Positions 1 through 6,379 of a DNA stretch of 7,554 nucleotides are shown here, in pieces. The notes below the pieces were generated by a model. It ran no database searches and had not been told where the DNA came from. It saw nothing but the letters and a program-made list of their open reading frames with translations. A program made the translations under genes and the position numbers. The stretch comes from an uncultured Saprospiraceae bacterium (GTDB lineage Bacteria; Bacteroidota; Bacteroidia; Chitinophagales; Saprospiraceae), in contig CALBVQ010000210.1 in NCBI GenBank assembly GCA_937969485.1, positions 1 through 7,554 of the forward strand, written 5' to 3'. Every line of letters begins with the position of its first letter. The first letter of the stretch is position 1.

Positions 1-136
1 TGTCCACAAGCAAGATCAAAGGTTTCTTGGCATACCTAATTACACCTACAACAATGCCATGTTATTGCAATAGCGAAAGTATTCTTCAAAACCTATTCTA
101 TAGCAGGACGATAACCTAATGCATTGTCCTGTTTAA
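1..136 (-). other. Gene-free segment with a possible transposase-end scrap
   Basis: No intact gene is visible. On the minus strand, reading from 149 down to 93, there is a short open frame that ends NALGYRPAIE and then a TAG stop at 95-93. The LGYRP segment resembles the end of IS3-type integrase-core transposases, where LGY-x-x-P-x-E/F is common. The frame is closed upstream by a TAA at 152-150, which lies inside the inverted-repeat arm of the adjoining hairpin element. If it is a transposase remnant, only this tail survives and the hairpin element cut it off. The match is too short to be firm. On the plus strand the frame from 3 to 119 is open by chance length only and has no recognisable product. 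Confidence 0.15.
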
Positions 137-295
137 TACCAATTCTGTTTTAGAATTTCGCATATTTTCAAGTTTATAAAAGCAATTACTTCGTTAGAAA
201 TACTCATGATAGCTAAGGCTATCCTTGCGTTTTCTGCCTTGTGCTTGATTTAATAATTCTTGAAAATAAAGTGAAACCGTAAAACAGAATTGGTA
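137..295. repeat. MITE-like hairpin element with 16-bp terminal inverted repeats
   Basis: The left end taccaattctgtttta (137-152) and the right end taaaacagaattggta (280-295) are perfect reverse complements. Inside these ends the two halves keep pairing imperfectly: a ttttcaag block at about 165-172 pairs with cttgaaaa at about 259-266, and agaaa at 196-200 pairs with tttct at 231-235. The centre is gatagc-taag-gctatc at 208-223. The whole unit can therefore fold into one long interrupted hairpin on either strand. It has no coding capacity. No clean target-site duplication is visible; the flanks are tttaa on the left and aaaaa on the right. Size, non-coding content and inverted ends fit a non-autonomous MITE or a large REP-like intergenic repeat. 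Copy number elsewhere in the genome cannot be seen from this window. It sits about 100 bp upstream of maeB, so it is unlikely to include that gene's core promoter. Confidence 0.75.
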
Positions 296-365
296 AAAAA
301 GGTACTACTTCTAAGCGGTTATTAACTCTTTCTCCTGTTTTTCTTCGCTATTCCATCGAGAAGTA

Positions 366-373
366 TAGCTTTG
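366..373 (+). promoter_or_regulatory. Candidate -7 promoter element of maeB
   Basis: TAGCTTTG matches the Bacteroidota sigma-ABfr -7 consensus TAnnTTTG exactly. It would place transcription start near 378-380 and give a leader of about 15 nt that just contains the GGAG before the maeB start. No good -33 TTG is visible at the expected distance; the region at 336-344 is only T-rich. Assignment rests on the motif and its position alone. Confidence 0.45.
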
Positions 374-385
374 TAGTCACAAAAT

Positions 386-389
386 GGAG
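386..389 (+). promoter_or_regulatory. Ribosome binding site of maeB
   Basis: GGAG lies 5 nt before the ATG at 395. The other genes in this window have little or no Shine-Dalgarno sequence, so this one stands out and fixes the maeB start. The ATG at 384-386 is out of frame with maeB. Confidence 0.6.
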
Positions 390-394
390 CTATA

Positions 395-2683
395 ATGAGC
401 AAAAAGATAAAAAAGAGTGCAGCGCTGGAATATCACGAACTTCCAACGCCAGGAAAAATAGAAGTGGTACCAACTACAAAATATGCTACTCAAAGAGATC
501 TCTCATTAGCCTATTCACCTGGAGTTGCTGAACCTTGCCTTGAAATTGCAAAAGATAAATCACAAGTTTACAAATACACTGCCAAAGGAAATCTCGTTGC
601 AGTAATCTCAAATGGAACAGCCGTGCTGGGTCTTGGGAATATAGGGCCAGAGGCCTCAAAGCCTGTGATGGAGGGCAAAGGGCTTCTATTTAAAATCTTT
701 GCAGATATAGATGTCTTTGACATAGAGGTTAATACCGAGAACGTTGAAGATTTTATACAGACGGTCAAGATGATTGCCCCTACCTTTGGAGGAATTAATC
801 TAGAAGATATCAAAGCTCCTGAAGCTTTTGAAATAGAACGCAGACTTAAAGAGGAGTTAGATATACCTGTCATGCATGACGATCAACATGGAACGGCCAT
901 CATTTCAGGAGCAGCATTAATAAATGCCCTAGAACTTTCAGGAAAGAAGATAGAGGATGTAAGACTGGTAGTAAGTGGAGCTGGAGCAGCTGCTATCTCG
1001 TGTACTAAAATGTACTGTGCCCTAGGAGCAAACAAGTCAAACATAGTCATGCTAGACTCTAAGGGTGTGATCAGGAAAGATCGACCGAATCTTAACCAAC
1101 AAAAAGCAGAATTTGCTAGTGATAGGAATATCACCACACTCGAAGAAGCTATGCAAGATGCTGATGTATTTATTGGACTTTCGATGGGTAATATCGTAAC
1201 ACAGGATATGCTAAAAAGCATGACAGAAAACCCAATCGTTTTTGCAATGGCTAATCCCACCCCTGAGATTTCATACCAACAAGCGATCGAAGCAAGGCAA
1301 GACATTATCATGGCAACAGGTAGAAGTGACAATCCCAATCAAGTAAACAATGTACTGGGATTCCCTTTCATCTTTCGTGGAGCATTGGACGTGAGAGCAT
1401 CGGAGATTAATGAGGAAATGAAAAAAGCAGCGGTACTTGCTTTAGCTAAACTCGCAAAAGAGCCAGTACCCGAGCAAGTGAACCTAGCATACAATGAAAC
1501 CCACTTGACCTTCGGAACAGACTACATTATTCCTAAACCATTTGATCCGCGACTTATCGCAGTCGTTCCTCCAGCAGTTGCTAAAGCAGCTATGGAAAGC
1601 GGAGTAGCAAAAGAACCAATTACAGACTGGGAAGGATATAAAGATAAGTTACTGAATAGAATGGGTTCGGACAACAAGATGGTCCGCTTGCTAAGAAACA
1701 GAGCTAAAACAAACCCACAAAGAGTAGTATTCGCAGAAGCTGAGCAGATCTCTGTTCTTAAAGCTGCCCAGATTGCATGGGAGGAAGGTTTCGCAATTCC
1801 CATATTGCTGGGGAGAAGAGATACAATCGAAAACTTAATGAGTGAGATAGGATTCGATGCCGAGGTTACCATCATAGATCCGAAATCTGACGAGTCTATT
1901 GACAAAAACAAGGAATATGCAGAAATATATTGGAAGCAAAGAGCTCGTAGAGGAATTACCAAATTAGCAGCTACAAAATTAATGCGTCAACGAAACTACC
2001 ATGCAGCTATGATGGTCAATGAAGGAAACGCTGATGCACTAATTTCTGGATACTCACAAAGCTATCCTTCTGTGGTAAAACCGATTATGGAAACGATAGG
2101 AATGGCAGCAAATGCTTCAAGAATTGCTACAACTAATTTAATAATCACTGATAACGGACCATTATTTCTAAGTGATACTGCGATCAACATTAATCCTACT
2201 GCAGAAGAGTTAATTCACATTACACTCATGACTGCAAAAACCCTGAAGACAATGGGAATTGAACCGATCATTGCTATTGTGTCACATTCAAACTTTGGCT
2301 CTGCTAAAAGTGAAAGTTCACGAAAAATCAGAAAAGCTGTAGCGTATTTACATGAAAACCACGCTGAGTTAGTGGTAGATGGAGAATTACAAACCGATTT
2401 TGCACTCAATAGAAAAATGAGAAACGATCAATTCCCATTCTCGAAACTCAAGGATAAAAAAGTTAACGCCCTTATTTTTCCAAACTTAGATTCAGCCAAT
2501 ATCACTTATAAACTCTTGAAGGAAGTTAACAAAGCCGACTCTATTGGCCCAATAATGATGGGGTTAAAAAAGCCTGCACACATCCTTCAATTAGATGCCA
2601 GTGTGGATGAAATTGTGAATATGACTGCTGTGGCAGTTGTTGATGCTCAAGTCAAGAAGAAAAAGATACGCAAATCGAAATAA
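395..2683 (+). CDS. maeB: NADP-dependent malic enzyme with C-terminal phosphotransacetylase-like domain
   Basis: The 762-residue protein converts malate and NADP+ to pyruvate, CO2 and NADPH in the cytosol, linking the TCA cycle to pyruvate and supplying reducing power. Its length is normal for the MaeB family. The malic N-terminal domain (about 1-165) has SLAYSPGVAEPCL (37-49) with the probable catalytic Tyr40, GLGNIGPEASKPVMEGKG (79-96) with the probable catalytic Lys95, the acidic EAFEIE (143-148), and HDDQHGTA (161-168) for divalent metal binding. The Rossmann domain (about 165-415) has VSGAGAAA (193-200) and MANPTPE (285-291). A phosphotransacetylase-like domain follows (about 425-755), with SGYSQSYPSV (551-560), SDTAININPTAEEL (593-606), VDGELQ (661-666) and ALIFPNLDSANI (692-703). 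In MaeB enzymes this domain is generally regarded as an acetyl-CoA-responsive regulatory module and not an active Pta; that role is family knowledge, not seen here. The lysine-rich end KKKKIRKSK is noticeable. The gene is monocistronic and convergent with the next gene. Confidence 0.96.
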   Translation: MSKKIKKSAALEYHELPTPGKIEVVPTTKYATQRDLSLAYSPGVAEPCLEIAKDKSQVYKYTAKGNLVAVISNGTAVLGLGNIGPEASKPVMEGKGLLFKIFADIDVFDIEVNTENVEDFIQTVKMIAPTFGGINLEDIKAPEAFEIERRLKEELDIPVMHDDQHGTAIISGAALINALELSGKKIEDVRLVVSGAGAAAISCTKMYCALGANKSNIVMLDSKGVIRKDRPNLNQQKAEFASDRNITTLEEAMQDADVFIGLSMGNIVTQDMLKSMTENPIVFAMANPTPEISYQQAIEARQDIIMATGRSDNPNQVNNVLGFPFIFRGALDVRASEINEEMKKAAVLALAKLAKEPVPEQVNLAYNETHLTFGTDYIIPKPFDPRLIAVVPPAVAKAAMESGVAKEPITDWEGYKDKLLNRMGSDNKMVRLLRNRAKTNPQRVVFAEAEQISVLKAAQIAWEEGFAIPILLGRRDTIENLMSEIGFDAEVTIIDPKSDESIDKNKEYAEIYWKQRARRGITKLAATKLMRQRNYHAAMMVNEGNADALISGYSQSYPSVVKPIMETIGMAANASRIATTNLIITDNGPLFLSDTAININPTAEELIHITLMTAKTLKTMGIEPIIAIVSHSNFGSAKSESSRKIRKAVAYLHENHAELVVDGELQTDFALNRKMRNDQFPFSKLKDKKVNALIFPNLDSANITYKLLKEVNKADSIGPIMMGLKKPAHILQLDASVDEIVNMTAVAVVDAQVKKKKIRKSK

Positions 2684-2911
2684 ACTTTTAAGTATCCTGT
2701 CGGAATCTACATTAAGATATCTATTACGAAAATCTAATTCATTATTCGGGTTAAAAAAATTAGAAAACTCGTCTTGATGACCCAAGATATCTTCCTCCTT
2801 CTTCTGACACGCACAATTAACTTGCAAGCAATAACAACCACGATTATGAACGCAGGTATAGCGAATGCAAAGTGGTGGGCGTGAAATATGCCTGGTACTA
2901 TTCAAATTCAA
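2591..2911 (-). other. Doubtful ORF in the gap downstream of maeB
   Basis: A 106-codon frame runs from a TTG at 2911 to a stop at 2591, overlapping the last 93 bases of maeB and the last 14 of the 2898-3548 gene. Its first half is cysteine-rich (CIRYTCVHNRGCYC, then CAC) and its middle is acidic and polar (EDILGHQDEFSNFFNPNNE), with A/T-ending codons that look coding-like. Against it: it has no ATG start, a stop lies only a few codons upstream at 2929-2927, no ribosome binding site is visible, and its last third is antisense to well-conserved maeB. A second minus frame across about 2744-2897 encodes a hydrophobic run followed by RVRRRR and is equally unsupported. This may be a decayed gene fragment or chance. 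No intrinsic terminator with a T-run is visible between 2684 and 2897. Confidence 0.2.
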
Positions 2912-3548
2912 AAACAGGAAAATTCTCTACTTTCCGTAAGCTATCAAAATTACATTTCAACGTACAGGAGTAGCTAGAAATATCAAAATCTACGCTCCAT
3001 TTTCCTCCATCTTCGAAAGTTCCTGATGCTATGTAGCCGGAATTAATTGCGGGCTTTTCTAGCTTATCAATAATTAACCCAAATGCTGGCTTATAATCTG
3101 CATATTCATACTGCACCTCATACTTCTCCCGCAGGAATTTCAGGAATTCAAGTGTCTTCTCCGTTCTAGAGTAACCTATCAACAAACTTGTATTCTTTGC
3201 TGTATGTACTCCAGCAAAACCAAACAATTCCGCGTTGACTTGCATCCATATTTCACCTGACACCTCTGCCCCACCCAATTCAGAAACCATCCGTAGCTGC
3301 AACTCACCATCATCCCTTAATTGAACAAGATGAATATCAGTCTTAATCTCAAGCATATTCCCATTAAGAGAGACTGTTGTGTTTCTATCTTCAGCGCGAT
3401 TCAAGCTGCTCATCAAGATCTTTGGTTTTTCTTCAATTGCATCAAGTGATTTATGCAACCCTCTATTTTTTCCTTTGCTTATCATCAGCTCTTTCACAAC
3501 TTTCAACACCCCCAAAAAAGCCAACAAAATCAGTATACCATAAAGCAT
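2898..3548 (-). CDS. Unrecognised protein with N-terminal membrane anchor
   Basis: I do not recognise the family. The 216-residue reading from the ATG at 3548 begins with MLYGILILLAFLGVLKVV, a single hydrophobic segment followed by lysines, as expected of a signal anchor or inner-membrane-tethered protein. No lipobox cysteine follows it. The rest is soluble-looking, with alternating beta-type stretches (SLNGNMLEIKTDIHLVQL, LLIGYSRTEKTLEFLKFL) and a two-cysteine SCTLKC near the end. A GTG six bases earlier, at 3554, would add two residues (M-R). I prefer the ATG because GTG-AGG-ATG gives neither start a spaced Shine-Dalgarno sequence and ATG is the commoner start. The gene is divergent from the UbiA-like gene across 96 bp and convergent with maeB. 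Location and function are inferred only from the anchor. Confidence 0.75.
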   Translation of the reverse strand: MLYGILILLAFLGVLKVVKELMISKGKNRGLHKSLDAIEEKPKILMSSLNRAEDRNTTVSLNGNMLEIKTDIHLVQLRDDGELQLRMVSELGGAEVSGEIWMQVNAELFGFAGVHTAKNTSLLIGYSRTEKTLEFLKFLREKYEVQYEYADYKPAFGLIIDKLEKPAINSGYIASGTFEDGGKWSVDFDISSYSCTLKCNFDSLRKVENFPVFEFE

Positions 3549-3644
3549 CCTCACTATTTTTAGTGGTAAAAAATAATTACTTTACATCGAAAATAGCATT
3601 TATTCCTTTTTTAACGTAATATCGCTTTTTATTATCAACCTGTT

Positions 3645-4484
3645 TTGAAAGCAATAATTAATCTATATATCTATAGTTCAGTGCATATCGCACTTTGCGC
3701 GGCTGCCTTTACTGTATCTAGCTATCTGATAGCAGGTCAGCCCATAGATTACATTTACACTTTATTTATAACCGCAAGCACCTGGCTTCTCTATTCCCTA
3801 CATAGAATCATAGGAATTAATAAAGTGGACGCATCTCTTAGCGACGATAGATTTACACTTATCAGAAAATATCGGACACACTTAAAAATCTATGCGACCA
3901 TTGCCGCAGTAGGAAGTCTTGTTCTATATTTCTTTCTCCCCAACAGTACGAAAATTCTTCTGATCTTACCTTCGTTACTCTCGATTCTGTACGTGATCCC
4001 CATCTTCACAAAATCAAAGCGTCTTAGAGATTTTGACTATATCAAGATCTTTCTCGTAGCAATCTGCTGGGCATTATTATGTGCCTACATTCCGCTGGCA
4101 AATTTGGGTTTAACCCAAAAAGAATTACTACTAATTACAATCGAAAAATCACTTTTCATTTTCGCCATTACACTTCCTTTTGACTTTAGGGATATAAGGG
4201 TGGATCGTATTTCAAACGTAAAAACTTTAGCTCATGTCCTCAGAAAACATATGGATATGGCAATCACAGTAGTTTTTCTGCTTGCTCTGCTTTTCATGTT
4301 TGTAAACACTATTTATGGACTTTCGTCCAAAATCTACTTTGGTGTGTTGTATGCTGTGTTGTTAGCAATTTGCTTGAGGTTTTATAAAAAAGAAGACGAT
4401 CTGTACATCAGTGGAATCATAGATGCAACAATGCTCCTATATGGTTTATTTACCTACGTTCTTTATCTATATATCGCTCACTAA
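3645..4484 (+). CDS. UbiA-superfamily-like integral membrane protein
   Basis: This 279-residue protein is almost entirely hydrophobic, with about eight or nine membrane segments (roughly 10-30, 38-55, 82-98, 103-121, 133-153, 160-178, 205-223, 229-246, 254-277). UbiA-type prenyltransferases move isoprenoid chains onto acceptors using two aspartate-rich motifs that hold magnesium. The second is clear here: DFRDIRVD (180-187, with D180, D183 and D187) followed by VKTL, like the D-x-E-D-x-x-x-D...KTL of UbiA proteins. The position of the first motif (N-D-x-x-D) is instead occupied by YSLHRIIG (50-57), so chemistry may be lost or different. YVIPIFTKSKRLRDFDYIK (116-134) matches the central cytosolic loop in layout. 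Start: no ATG precedes residue 203, so the TTG at 3645 is chosen. An in-frame TAA at 3612 limits extension, and no Shine-Dalgarno sequence is seen. The 3' end overlaps the convergent gene by 18 bp. Substrate is unknown. Confidence 0.75.
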   Translation: MKAIINLYIYSSVHIALCAAAFTVSSYLIAGQPIDYIYTLFITASTWLLYSLHRIIGINKVDASLSDDRFTLIRKYRTHLKIYATIAAVGSLVLYFFLPNSTKILLILPSLLSILYVIPIFTKSKRLRDFDYIKIFLVAICWALLCAYIPLANLGLTQKELLLITIEKSLFIFAITLPFDFRDIRVDRISNVKTLAHVLRKHMDMAITVVFLLALLFMFVNTIYGLSSKIYFGVLYAVLLAICLRFYKKEDDLYISGIIDATMLLYGLFTYVLYLYIAH

Positions 4485-5459
4485 TAAATTGCAGCCCCGA
4501 ATTTCAGCCGCGTCTACTCTACCTAGCAATTCGAAATTTCCTGAACCATGCACTATTCCTAAATCCTGAGTTTCAATAAAAGAACAACTGTCAATATTAG
4601 CAAGGTCAATAACATTAATGATGCCTGACTTTCCAGCATCAACACTCGTAAGAGGATCGGTAATATCCTTGCATACCACACGCATAGAAGTAGCTGAATG
4701 AAAGATCCCAGCCCCTAAAGAATAAGCTTGAGACAGTAATTCAGTCATCCCGTACTCGCTGTGTATTTCCTTCACGCCTAAACCTTCCTTTAACTCTTTA
4801 TGAAATGCTTTCTTGGGTATTTCCTTTCCTCGCCCTTTCATCCCTCCTGTTTCCATGACAACGACACCACTTAAATCTATCTTCCGATCTGCTAATTGTA
4901 ATAAGGCAAAACTAACTCCAAGTAAAAGAACCTTAGTGTTGCTATCTTTTGCGATGGCAATTGTTCGCAACAGATGATCGAAATCATCAAGATAAAAACC
5001 TCCTAAACTACTGCCTGACTTTTCAATGAAGTACTGAGTCATGGCAATTAGTGAAGAATCACCTCTTTCCAAGTAACCAGGAAGTAAGGCACATACGGTC
5101 CAGTCTTCAATCGATCCATAAAATTCCTCAAAGGTCTGAAGGGCATTTTCTAAGTAAAATGAATTGTCAATCACATGATGCTCGCTTCTCACTGACCCTG
5201 TGGTTGCACTACTTCTGTATACATGAGAAGCAGGATAATTTCCAGAAACTACCTTGAATCTCTTAAAAAAAGAAACGGGTAAGAACGGAATTTCTTCTAT
5301 ATTCTTTGGGCGAAAGCCCTCCCCTTTCAACGTCCTTACGAATGAACGATAAATCTCATTTTCTATAACTTGATACGAGAATACTTCAAAGGCAAGCTCT
5401 ACGAAATCTTGCTTTTCTAGACATTTAACCTTGTTCTTCAAAAATTCTCTGCTCTTCAC
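4467..5459 (-). CDS. LuxE-type acyl-protein synthetase / acyltransferase
   Basis: The 330-residue protein belongs to the adenylate-forming LuxE family, which activates a fatty acid with ATP and passes the acyl group to an enzyme cysteine. Visible landmarks, in order: the phosphate loop SSATTGSVRSEHHV (83-96); METGGMKGRG (202-211); SEYGMTELLSQAY (234-246), the YGxTE adenylate-binding motif; ETQDLGIV (296-303), with the aspartate that usually binds ribose; and LGRVDAAEIRGCNL (312-325). Cys323, seven residues from the C-terminus, is placed like the acylated cysteine near the end of Vibrio LuxE. No luxC, luxD or luciferase genes are in the window, so this is an orphan, as is common in Bacteroidota. 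True substrate and acyl acceptor are unknown. Start: the GTG at 5459 is the best codon because no ATG lies near. A TTG at 5441 with agagaa before it is the alternative and would drop six residues. Confidence 0.85.
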   Translation of the reverse strand: MKSREFLKNKVKCLEKQDFVELAFEVFSYQVIENEIYRSFVRTLKGEGFRPKNIEEIPFLPVSFFKRFKVVSGNYPASHVYRSSATTGSVRSEHHVIDNSFYLENALQTFEEFYGSIEDWTVCALLPGYLERGDSSLIAMTQYFIEKSGSSLGGFYLDDFDHLLRTIAIAKDSNTKVLLLGVSFALLQLADRKIDLSGVVVMETGGMKGRGKEIPKKAFHKELKEGLGVKEIHSEYGMTELLSQAYSLGAGIFHSATSMRVVCKDITDPLTSVDAGKSGIINVIDLANIDSCSFIETQDLGIVHGSGNFELLGRVDAAEIRGCNLLVSDI

Positions 5460-5464
5460 AGTAA

Positions 5465-5472
5465 CAAATGTA
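5465..5472 (-). promoter_or_regulatory. Candidate -7 promoter element of the LuxE-type gene
   Basis: Read on the minus strand, TACATTTG matches TAnnTTTG exactly. It ends 5 nt before the GTG at 5459, so transcription would begin at or next to that codon. Either the mRNA is leaderless or translation starts at the TTG at 5441, which would leave a leader of about 18 nt containing agagaa. No clear -33 TTG is visible. The 38-bp gap to the divergent lipoprotein start means the two promoters must overlap each other or the neighbouring coding sequence. Confidence 0.35.
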
Positions 5473-5497
5473 GAAATTTTGCGTTTTTTACAGTAAT

Positions 5498-6004
5498 ATG
5501 CGTAGCCCTAGTTTGAATTTATTATTTGCCTTGTGCCTTGGTCTGATTTTTCATGCCTGTGTAGCTGCTCCTGACTTTCCGGATGAGCCTGTTCTTACTT
5601 TCGCAGGAGTGAGTCGATCGATGATGGATCAAGGATCTCTAAATCAAGACAGTATTGTGGTCTTTTTTACATTTACAGACGGGGACGGTGATTTAGGAAT
5701 TCCACCTGAAGAAAGGACTGGACAGTCCTTTGACCTTTTGGTTGTTGATACAAGAACCAATAATATTCAAGATAAATTTTTTCTTCCTTATGTACCACCA
5801 AAAGGTGCAACTAATGGCATCAGCGGAAATGGAAGAGTTGTTCTTTTCTCAACGTGCTGTATTTATGATGATGGCACACCTCCTTGCACAATTCCGCCAG
5901 AATTTACTACGCAAGATATAGAATATGAGATCTATGTTATTGATAGGTCAGGTAACGAAAGTAACAGAATCTCGACTGGTCCTATTACTCTCGTGTGTAA
6001 TTAA
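5498..6004 (+). CDS. Small secreted lipoprotein, function unknown
   Basis: The 168-residue precursor starts with MRSPSLNLLFALCLGLIFHAC, a short basic end, a hydrophobic core and a lipobox-like FHAC, so cleavage before Cys21 and lipid attachment are expected. In Bacteroidota such proteins usually reach the outer membrane. The mature part has FTFTDGDGDLGIPPEE (57-72). Its DGDGDLG loop resembles calcium-binding D-x-D-x-D turns and recurs in small Bacteroidota lipoproteins with an immunoglobulin-like beta fold; that comparison is from memory, not a search. A Cys120-Cys121 pair, Cys130 and the penultimate Cys167 could form disulfides. The end, YEIYVIDRSGNESNRI (143-158), looks like a final beta strand of an Ig-like domain. 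The ATG at 5498 is the only sensible start and has no Shine-Dalgarno sequence. The gene stands alone, divergent from the LuxE-type gene. Confidence 0.8.
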   Translation: MRSPSLNLLFALCLGLIFHACVAAPDFPDEPVLTFAGVSRSMMDQGSLNQDSIVVFFTFTDGDGDLGIPPEERTGQSFDLLVVDTRTNNIQDKFFLPYVPPKGATNGISGNGRVVLFSTCCIYDDGTPPCTIPPEFTTQDIEYEIYVIDRSGNESNRISTGPITLVCN

Positions 6005-6010
6005 TTTTTC

Positions 6011-6028
6011 TAGAAGTTGTAACTTCTA
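6011..6028. terminator. Inverted repeat between convergent genes, possible weak terminator
   Basis: tagaagtt (6011-6018) and aacttcta (6021-6028) are perfect inverted arms around gt; as a hairpin, six pairs with a six-base loop is realistic. The right arm includes the stop codon of the minus-strand ArsC-like gene (6026-6028). On neither strand is the hairpin followed by a T-run: the plus strand continues ccctaaag and the minus strand gaaaaatt. Classic intrinsic termination is therefore unlikely, though the position between two converging genes suggests a role in ending transcripts. Confidence 0.3.
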
Positions 6029-6379
6029 CCCTAAAGCAGCTTTTGCCGCTTCAACCGTCTTCTTAGCATTTCCAACAAATGAAGTTCCATCTATGATCAC
6101 AATCGGTCTTTTTAAGAATGTATATTCTGCAAGGATATGTTCTTTCCATTGCTTTTCAGACAATGTTTCGTTGTTAAGGCCCATGGCTCGGTACTTCATA
6201 GCGCGCTTGTTGAAAAGACCTTCGTAAGAACCATGTTCAGTCTTGAGTGCGTCCAAAGCCTCTTCCGTTATGTGCTGCTGCTTTATATCTACTAGGTCAA
6301 AGTGCTGCTCGCCGAGCTCCTTTATAATCCTTTGACACGTGCTACATGAGCTTAAATGGTAAATTTTATTTTTGGACAT
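6026..6379 (-). CDS. ArsC/Spx-family thioredoxin-fold protein
   Basis: The 117-residue protein has the size and layout of the ArsC/Spx family. It begins with a beta strand (KIYHL) and a CSTC redox pair (Cys12 and Cys15), followed by a helix. The middle has LFNKRAMKYRAMGL (55-68), matching the helical insert of ArsC proteins (typically L-x-x-x-R-x-x-x-Y-x-x-x-G-L). FLKRPIVIIDG (88-98) carries the RPI segment with the probable cis-proline. ArsC enzymes reduce arsenate to arsenite with glutathione or thioredoxin partners; Spx proteins with a CXXC pair bind RNA polymerase instead. Sequence alone does not decide, and no arsenic-resistance genes (arsR, arsB, acr3) lie nearby, so a general thiol-redox role is as likely. 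The ATG at 6379 fits the family's N-terminus; no Shine-Dalgarno sequence is seen. The stop lies 21 bp from that of the convergent lipoprotein gene. Confidence 0.85.
   Translation of the reverse strand: MSKNKIYHLSSCSTCQRIIKELGEQHFDLVDIKQQHITEEALDALKTEHGSYEGLFNKRAMKYRAMGLNNETLSEKQWKEHILAEYTFLKRPIVIIDGTSFVGNAKKTVEAAKAALG

Noticed and set aside
137..295. The hairpin element as a CRISPR repeat, tRNA or riboswitch
   Set aside because: There is one inverted pair with no direct-repeat array, no cloverleaf or conserved tRNA bases, and about 100 bp separate it from maeB with a promoter match between.
568..1962. Minus-strand open frames opposite maeB (568-873, 883-1338, 1522-1962)
   Set aside because: They are antisense to strongly conserved malic enzyme and phosphotransacetylase motifs, have serine/isoleucine-rich shadow composition and show no family features.
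5051..5257. Plus-strand open frame opposite the LuxE-type gene
   Set aside because: It is antisense to conserved adenylation motifs, with no start context or recognisable product.
4467..5459. A bioluminescence (lux) operon around the LuxE-type gene
   Set aside because: No luciferase, LuxC or LuxD genes are present and the neighbours are on opposite strands.
5730..6227. Plus-strand frames overlapping the lipoprotein and ArsC-like genes (5730-5921, 5925-6227)
   Set aside because: They are out-of-frame shadows; the real frames carry a lipobox and a CXXC/RPI pattern respectively.
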